DNA from: Enterobacter sp. JBIWA008
GTDB taxonomy: Bacteria; Pseudomonadota; Gammaproteobacteria; Enterobacterales; Enterobacteriaceae
Length of the DNA stretch: 64,000 nucleotides
Direction of reading: 5' to 3'
NCBI RefSeq assembly: GCF_019968765.1
Contig: NZ_CP074149.1
Span: forward strand, 4,154,001 to 4,218,000
Part shown: positions 60,392 to 64,000 of the stretch, piece by piece
How positions within the stretch are numbered: position 1 is the stretch's first letter
Layout of the letters: each line of letters begins with the position of its first letter
Notes under the pieces: generated by a model
What the model saw: the letters and a program-made list of their open reading frames with translations, nothing else
Database searches by the model: none
What the model was told of the DNA's origin: nothing
Made by a program: the position numbers and the translations under genes

Positions 60392-61690
60392 ATGCGTAAA
60401 ATTAAAGGGTTACGTTGGTATATGATCGCACTGGTGACGTTAGGCACCGTGCTGGGCTACCTGACGCGTAACACCGTGGCAGCAGCAGCGCCAACGTTGA
60501 TGGAAGAGCTGCATATCTCCACACAGCAATACTCCTACATCATTGCCGCCTATTCCGCGGCTTACACCATCATGCAGCCTGTTGCTGGCTATGTGCTGGA
60601 TATTCTCGGTACCAAAATCGGTTATGCCTTCTTCGCCATCGCCTGGGCGGTGTTCTGCGGCGCAACCGCGCTGGCAGGCAGCTGGGGTGGGCTGGCGCTG
60701 GCGCGCGGTGCGGTCGGTGCGGCTGAAGCCGCGATGATTCCGGCGGGCCTCAAGGCCAGCTCCGAGTGGTTCCCGGCGAAAGAGCGTTCCATTGCGGTCG
60801 GCTACTTCAACGTGGGCTCGTCCATCGGGGCGATGATAGCGCCGCCGCTGGTGGTGTGGGCGATCGTGATGCACAGCTGGCAGATGGCGTTCATCATTTC
60901 TGGCGTGCTGAGCTTTGCCTGGGCGATGGCGTGGCTGGTTTTCTATAAGCACCCGCGCGATCAGAAAAAGCTCTCCGAAGAAGAACGCGAATACATCATT
61001 GGCGGTCAGGAAGCGCAGCATCAGACCAACAACGGCAAAAAAATGACCGTCTGGCAGATCCTGGGCACCCGTCAGTTCTGGGGGATCGCCCTGCCTCGTT
61101 TCCTGGCTGAACCGGCCTGGGGTACCTTTAACGCGTGGATCCCCTTGTTCATGTTTAAAGTCTACGGCTTTAACCTGAAAGAGATCGCGATGTTCGCCTG
61201 GATGCCAATGCTGTTCGCTGACCTGGGCTGTATCGTGGGCGGCTACCTGCCACCGCTGTTCCAGCGCTGGTTTGGGGTGAACCTGATTGTTTCCCGTAAG
61301 TTGGTCGTCACCATGGGCGCGCTGCTGATGATTGGCCCAGGCATGATCGGCCTGTTCACCAGCCCGTACGTCGCCATTGCCCTGCTGTGCATCGGTGGTT
61401 TTGCGCACCAGTCCCTGTCCGGCGCGCTGATTACGCTCTCGTCTGACGTTTTCGGTCGTAACGAAGTGGCAACCGCCAACGGTCTGACCGGCATGGCCGC
61501 CTGGACCGCGAGCACCATGTTTGCGCTGGTGGTCGGCGCGCTGGCGGATACCATCGGCTTTAGCCCGCTGTTCGCGGTGCTGGCGATCTTCGACCTGATG
61601 GGGGCGGTGGTTATCTGGACGGTGCTGAAAAGCAAATCCGCAGAGGAGCTGGCGAAAGAGTCCCTCGGGAAACCGGCGACGCAGAGTTAG
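60392..61690 (+). CDS. exuT: Hexuronate/H+ symporter ExuT
   Basis: A 432-residue major facilitator (anion:cation symporter type) with 12 predicted helices. RNTVAAAAPTLMEELHIS, LDILGTKIGYAFFAIAW and GAAEAAMIPAGLKASSEWFP are typical. It imports galacturonate and glucuronate, supplying UxaC and UxaA. Repressed by ExuR, encoded 116 bases downstream. Confidence 0.96.
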   Translation: MRKIKGLRWYMIALVTLGTVLGYLTRNTVAAAAPTLMEELHISTQQYSYIIAAYSAAYTIMQPVAGYVLDILGTKIGYAFFAIAWAVFCGATALAGSWGGLALARGAVGAAEAAMIPAGLKASSEWFPAKERSIAVGYFNVGSSIGAMIAPPLVVWAIVMHSWQMAFIISGVLSFAWAMAWLVFYKHPRDQKKLSEEEREYIIGGQEAQHQTNNGKKMTVWQILGTRQFWGIALPRFLAEPAWGTFNAWIPLFMFKVYGFNLKEIAMFAWMPMLFADLGCIVGGYLPPLFQRWFGVNLIVSRKLVVTMGALLMIGPGMIGLFTSPYVAIALLCIGGFAHQSLSGALITLSSDVFGRNEVATANGLTGMAAWTASTMFALVVGALADTIGFSPLFAVLAIFDLMGAVVIWTVLKSKSAEELAKESLGKPATQS

Positions 61691-61708
61691 CGAAAATGCG
61701 TTTCGTCG

Positions 61709-61733
61709 AAGCCGCCTCCGGGCGGCTTTTTTA
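61709..61733 (+). terminator. Terminator after exuT
   Basis: GCCGCC-TCCG-GGCGGC stem and a T run, between exuT and exuR. Confidence 0.9.
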
Positions 61734-61805
61734 ATGGCAAAATCTGGAGAGTGGCACGCAAAAGTGGTATAACAAATCATCTGCCGTACCCTGCCTGGAG
61801 CGCAT

Positions 61806-62582
61806 ATGGAAATCACCGAACCACGTCGTTTATATCAACAACTTGCTGCGGAGCTGAAAGATCGCATCGAGCAAGGGGTCTACCTTGTCGGTGATAAACT
61901 TCCCGCCGAGCGCTTTATCGCAGATGAAAAAAGCGTGAGCCGCACCGTGGTGCGTGAAGCAATTATCATGCTGGAAGTGGAAGGCTACGTTGAGGTACGC
62001 AAAGGTTCCGGCATTCACGTGATTTCTAATCTGCCGAAACACTCTCCCGTCGCGGACGAAAGTCTGGAATTCGCCAGCTATGGCCCCTTTGAGCTGCTCC
62101 AGGCTCGCCAGCTGATCGAAAGCAATATTGCTGAGTTTGCGGCGACGCAGGTGACCAAGCAGGACATCATGAAGCTGATGGAGATCCAGGAGAATGCCCG
62201 TAAGGAGAAATGTTTCCGCGATTCAGAGTGGGATCTTCAGTTCCACGTTCAGGTCGCCCTGGCAACCCAAAACACGGCGCTGGCGGCAATCGTTGAAAAA
62301 ATGTGGACTCAGCGCGTTCACAACCCGTACTGGAAAAAACTGCACGACCATATCGATTCCCGCACCGTCGACAACTGGTGCGACGATCACGACCAAATCC
62401 TTAAAGCGCTGATTCGTAAAGATCCGCATGCCGCTAAGCTGGCGATGTGGCAGCACCTGGAAAACACCAAGCAGATGCTGTTCAACGAAACCAGTGATGA
62501 CTTCGAATTTAACGCTGACCGCTATCTTTTTGCCGATAATCCGGTTGTTCATCTCGATACGGCTTCCAGTGCCGCAAAATAG
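61806..62582 (+). CDS. exuR: Hexuronate regulon repressor ExuR
   Basis: A 258-residue GntR/FadR-family regulator (E. coli 258). The winged helix includes [20 protein letters not shown] and [20 protein letters not shown]; the C-terminal FCD domain has metal-binding His residues around [14 protein letters not shown] and [14 protein letters not shown]. Galacturonate or fructuronate relieves repression of exuT and uxaCA. It has its own promoter after the exuT terminator. Confidence 0.96.
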   Translation: MEITEPRRLYQQLAAELKDRIEQGVYLVGDKLPAERFIADEKSVSRTVVREAIIMLEVEGYVEVRKGSGIHVISNLPKHSPVADESLEFASYGPFELLQARQLIESNIAEFAATQVTKQDIMKLMEIQENARKEKCFRDSEWDLQFHVQVALATQNTALAAIVEKMWTQRVHNPYWKKLHDHIDSRTVDNWCDDHDQILKALIRKDPHAAKLAMWQHLENTKQMLFNETSDDFEFNADRYLFADNPVVHLDTASSAAK

Positions 62583-62926
62583 ATGACCTTTCTGCTGGCA
62601 GGCGCTACGTTGCGCCTTCCGGCTTACATGGGTAAGCAAAACATATATAGTGTCAGCCTTTGTAAATCCCCTCGCTCACTTCCTGGGCTTACGCCAAAAT
62701 CAACTCACCCCTGCAAATTCTGTGACGCAGAACGTTGGGCTTTGTTACAATTGGATTCAATTCCTTATTTTGTAAGTTAGTGCTTGCTAACCAGCCAATT
62801 AACAGGGAACAGTGTTGGCCACACCGCAATGTGTCCGCGAGCGACCATAATGAAATCACAACAATGTCGCCGTGCTGTTTGTCCCGGATAACAGGCGTGA
62901 CGTTAACCGATTTCCAGGAACACTGA
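62583..62926. other. Non-coding region between exuR and yqjA
   Basis: No gene supported in about 344 bases. It begins with a short GCAGGCGCTACG / CGCCTTCC stretch that resembles a REP half and ends in the yqjA promoter region. E. coli yqjA-mzrA is controlled by CpxR; I see no clear tandem GTAAA box. Confidence 0.5.
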
Positions 62927-63589
62927 ATGGAACTTTTGACCCAACTACTGCATGCCCTCTGGGCGCAGGATTTTGAAACGCTGGCCAACCCTTCCATGAT
63001 TGGCATGCTCTATTTCGTCTTGTTTATGATCCTGTTCCTTGAGAACGGTTTGTTGCCTGCTGCCTTCCTGCCCGGTGACAGTTTGCTGGTGCTTGTCGGC
63101 GTGCTGTGTGCCAAAGGGGCGATGGCGTTTCCACACACCGTTTTATTACTGACCGTCGCGGCCAGCCTCGGCTGCTGGGTGAGCTATATCCAGGGACGAT
63201 GGCTGGGCAATACCCGGATCGTCCAGAACTGGCTCTCTCATCTTCCTGCGCATTATCACCAGCGGGCGCACCACCTTTTTCATAAGCACGGGCTTTCCGC
63301 GCTGCTGATTGGCCGCTTTATCGCCTTTGTTCGCACCCTGTTGCCCACCATTGCCGGTCTGTCGGGTTTGAGCAGCACGCGCTTCCAGTTCTTTAACTGG
63401 ATGAGCGGCCTGCTATGGGTGCTTATTCTGACGACGCTCGGCTATGCGCTGGGTAAAACGCCGGTCTTTATGAAATATGAAGACCAACTGATGTCCTGCC
63501 TGATGCTGCTGCCTGTGGTTCTGCTGGTATTCGGCCTGATTGGCTCACTGGTTGTCTTGTGGAAAAAGAAATACGGAGCCAGAGGCTAA
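62927..63589 (+). CDS. yqjA: DedA-family inner-membrane protein YqjA
   Basis: A 220-residue DedA/Tvp38 protein, E. coli length. [20 protein letters not shown] and [20 protein letters not shown] carry the conserved acidic and arginine residues. It supports membrane potential, alkaline-pH and drug tolerance, and DedA proteins are linked to lipid carrier recycling. It precedes mzrA by two bases. Confidence 0.95.
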   Translation: MELLTQLLHALWAQDFETLANPSMIGMLYFVLFMILFLENGLLPAAFLPGDSLLVLVGVLCAKGAMAFPHTVLLLTVAASLGCWVSYIQGRWLGNTRIVQNWLSHLPAHYHQRAHHLFHKHGLSALLIGRFIAFVRTLLPTIAGLSGLSSTRFQFFNWMSGLLWVLILTTLGYALGKTPVFMKYEDQLMSCLMLLPVVLLVFGLIGSLVVLWKKKYGARG

Positions 63590-63591
63590 CG

Positions 63592-63975
63592 ATGGTTATC
63601 TCACCGCTCGCCCTGCGCCGTTTCGCTTTTGCCGTGATTACGCTGGTGGGGCTCAGCGCCCTGCTGCTGGCATGGAGCGCGCTTTCGCATCAGGAATCGA
63701 CCCTGGCCATCCGCCCGGTAAACCAGGGCGCCAGCGTGCCTGACGGTTTTTCTGTCTGGCATCATCTGGATGCGAACGGGATCAGCTTTAAGAGCATCAC
63801 TCCGCAGGACGACGTTTTACTGATCAAGTTTGATTCTCGTGCGCAAAGTGCCGCCGCGAAAGTGGTTCTCGACCGTACGCTGCCGCACGGGTATATCATT
63901 GCCCAGCAGGAGGATGACAGCCAGCCTGCGGCCTGGCTGTCATTGATTCGCGATACGTCGCATCGGTTTGGATAA
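63592..63975 (+). CDS. mzrA: EnvZ/OmpR modulator MzrA
   Basis: A 127-residue inner-membrane protein, E. coli length, with one N-terminal helix ([16 protein letters not shown]) and a periplasmic domain ([17 protein letters not shown]). MzrA binds EnvZ and links the Cpx response to OmpR activity. Start ATG at 63592 lies two bases after the yqjA stop, so the two genes form one operon. Ends 25 bases before the window end. Confidence 0.94.
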   Translation: MVISPLALRRFAFAVITLVGLSALLLAWSALSHQESTLAIRPVNQGASVPDGFSVWHHLDANGISFKSITPQDDVLLIKFDSRAQSAAAKVVLDRTLPHGYIIAQQEDDSQPAAWLSLIRDTSHRFG

Positions 63976-64000
63976 CTTCCAGGATTCCGAATCTTTTCAC

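Noticed and set aside
60440..61816. 458-codon open frame antisense to exuT
   Set aside because: Shadow frame of a membrane-protein gene with no start site or domain.

Overview
The window is chromosomal DNA of an enterobacterium close to Enterobacter. The right half follows the Escherichia coli K-12 order ileX / yqjH-yqjI-aer-patA ... fadH-rlmG-ygjP-ygjR-alx-sstT ... uxaA-uxaC-exuT-exuR-yqjA-mzrA almost gene for gene, but an lsr (AI-2) cluster stands where E. coli carries the ebg genes, and an extra chemoreceptor gene lies between yqjI and aer. The species cannot be fixed from this sequence alone.

Two P2/186-type elements lie in tandem, in the same orientation, at the 3' end of tRNA-Ile2 (ileX). 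Element 1 (1-14202, left part outside the window) looks like an ordinary temperate prophage. It shows the terminase and portal end of the packaging module, the probable cos region, a two-gene accessory module, an SOS-controlled antirepressor split into two genes, two adenine methyltransferases flanking the replication gene A, the early genes, Fil, CII, an Apl/Cox protein, the CI repressor, a BRCT protein, the integrase and a coiled-coil cargo gene. It ends in a 47-bp copy of the ileX 3' half at 14156-14202.

Element 2 (about 14203-32560) keeps the 186-like control genes and a nearly complete P2-type contractile tail and lysis set: Ogr, D, U, T, E/E', FII, FI, Tfa, H, I, J, W, V, R, Rz1, Rz, SAR endolysin, pinholin-like holin, X, Tum, A and CI. 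It has no terminase, portal, scaffold, capsid or head-completion gene, no gpS, no integrase, no Apl and no CII. A perfect LexA box precedes a full-length Tum. The simplest reading is a domesticated, SOS-inducible R-type tailocin (contractile bacteriocin) that still carries gene A and its probable origin. The functional claim is inference; the gene content is seen directly.

The right half (32837-63975) is host backbone: a J-domain/coiled-coil protein of unknown role; iron and nickel control (yqjH/yqjI with a Fur box and a YqjI-type palindrome); two chemoreceptors, each with a recognisable FliA (sigma-28) promoter; patA with a sigma-54 promoter; the AI-2 import and processing cluster lsrACDBFG / lsrRK; fadH, rlmG, ygjP and ygjR; alx with its yybP-ykoY (manganese/pH) riboswitch; sstT; the divergent hexuronate genes uxaCA / exuT with exuR; and yqjA-mzrA. 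A family of short palindromic repeats is scattered between genes.
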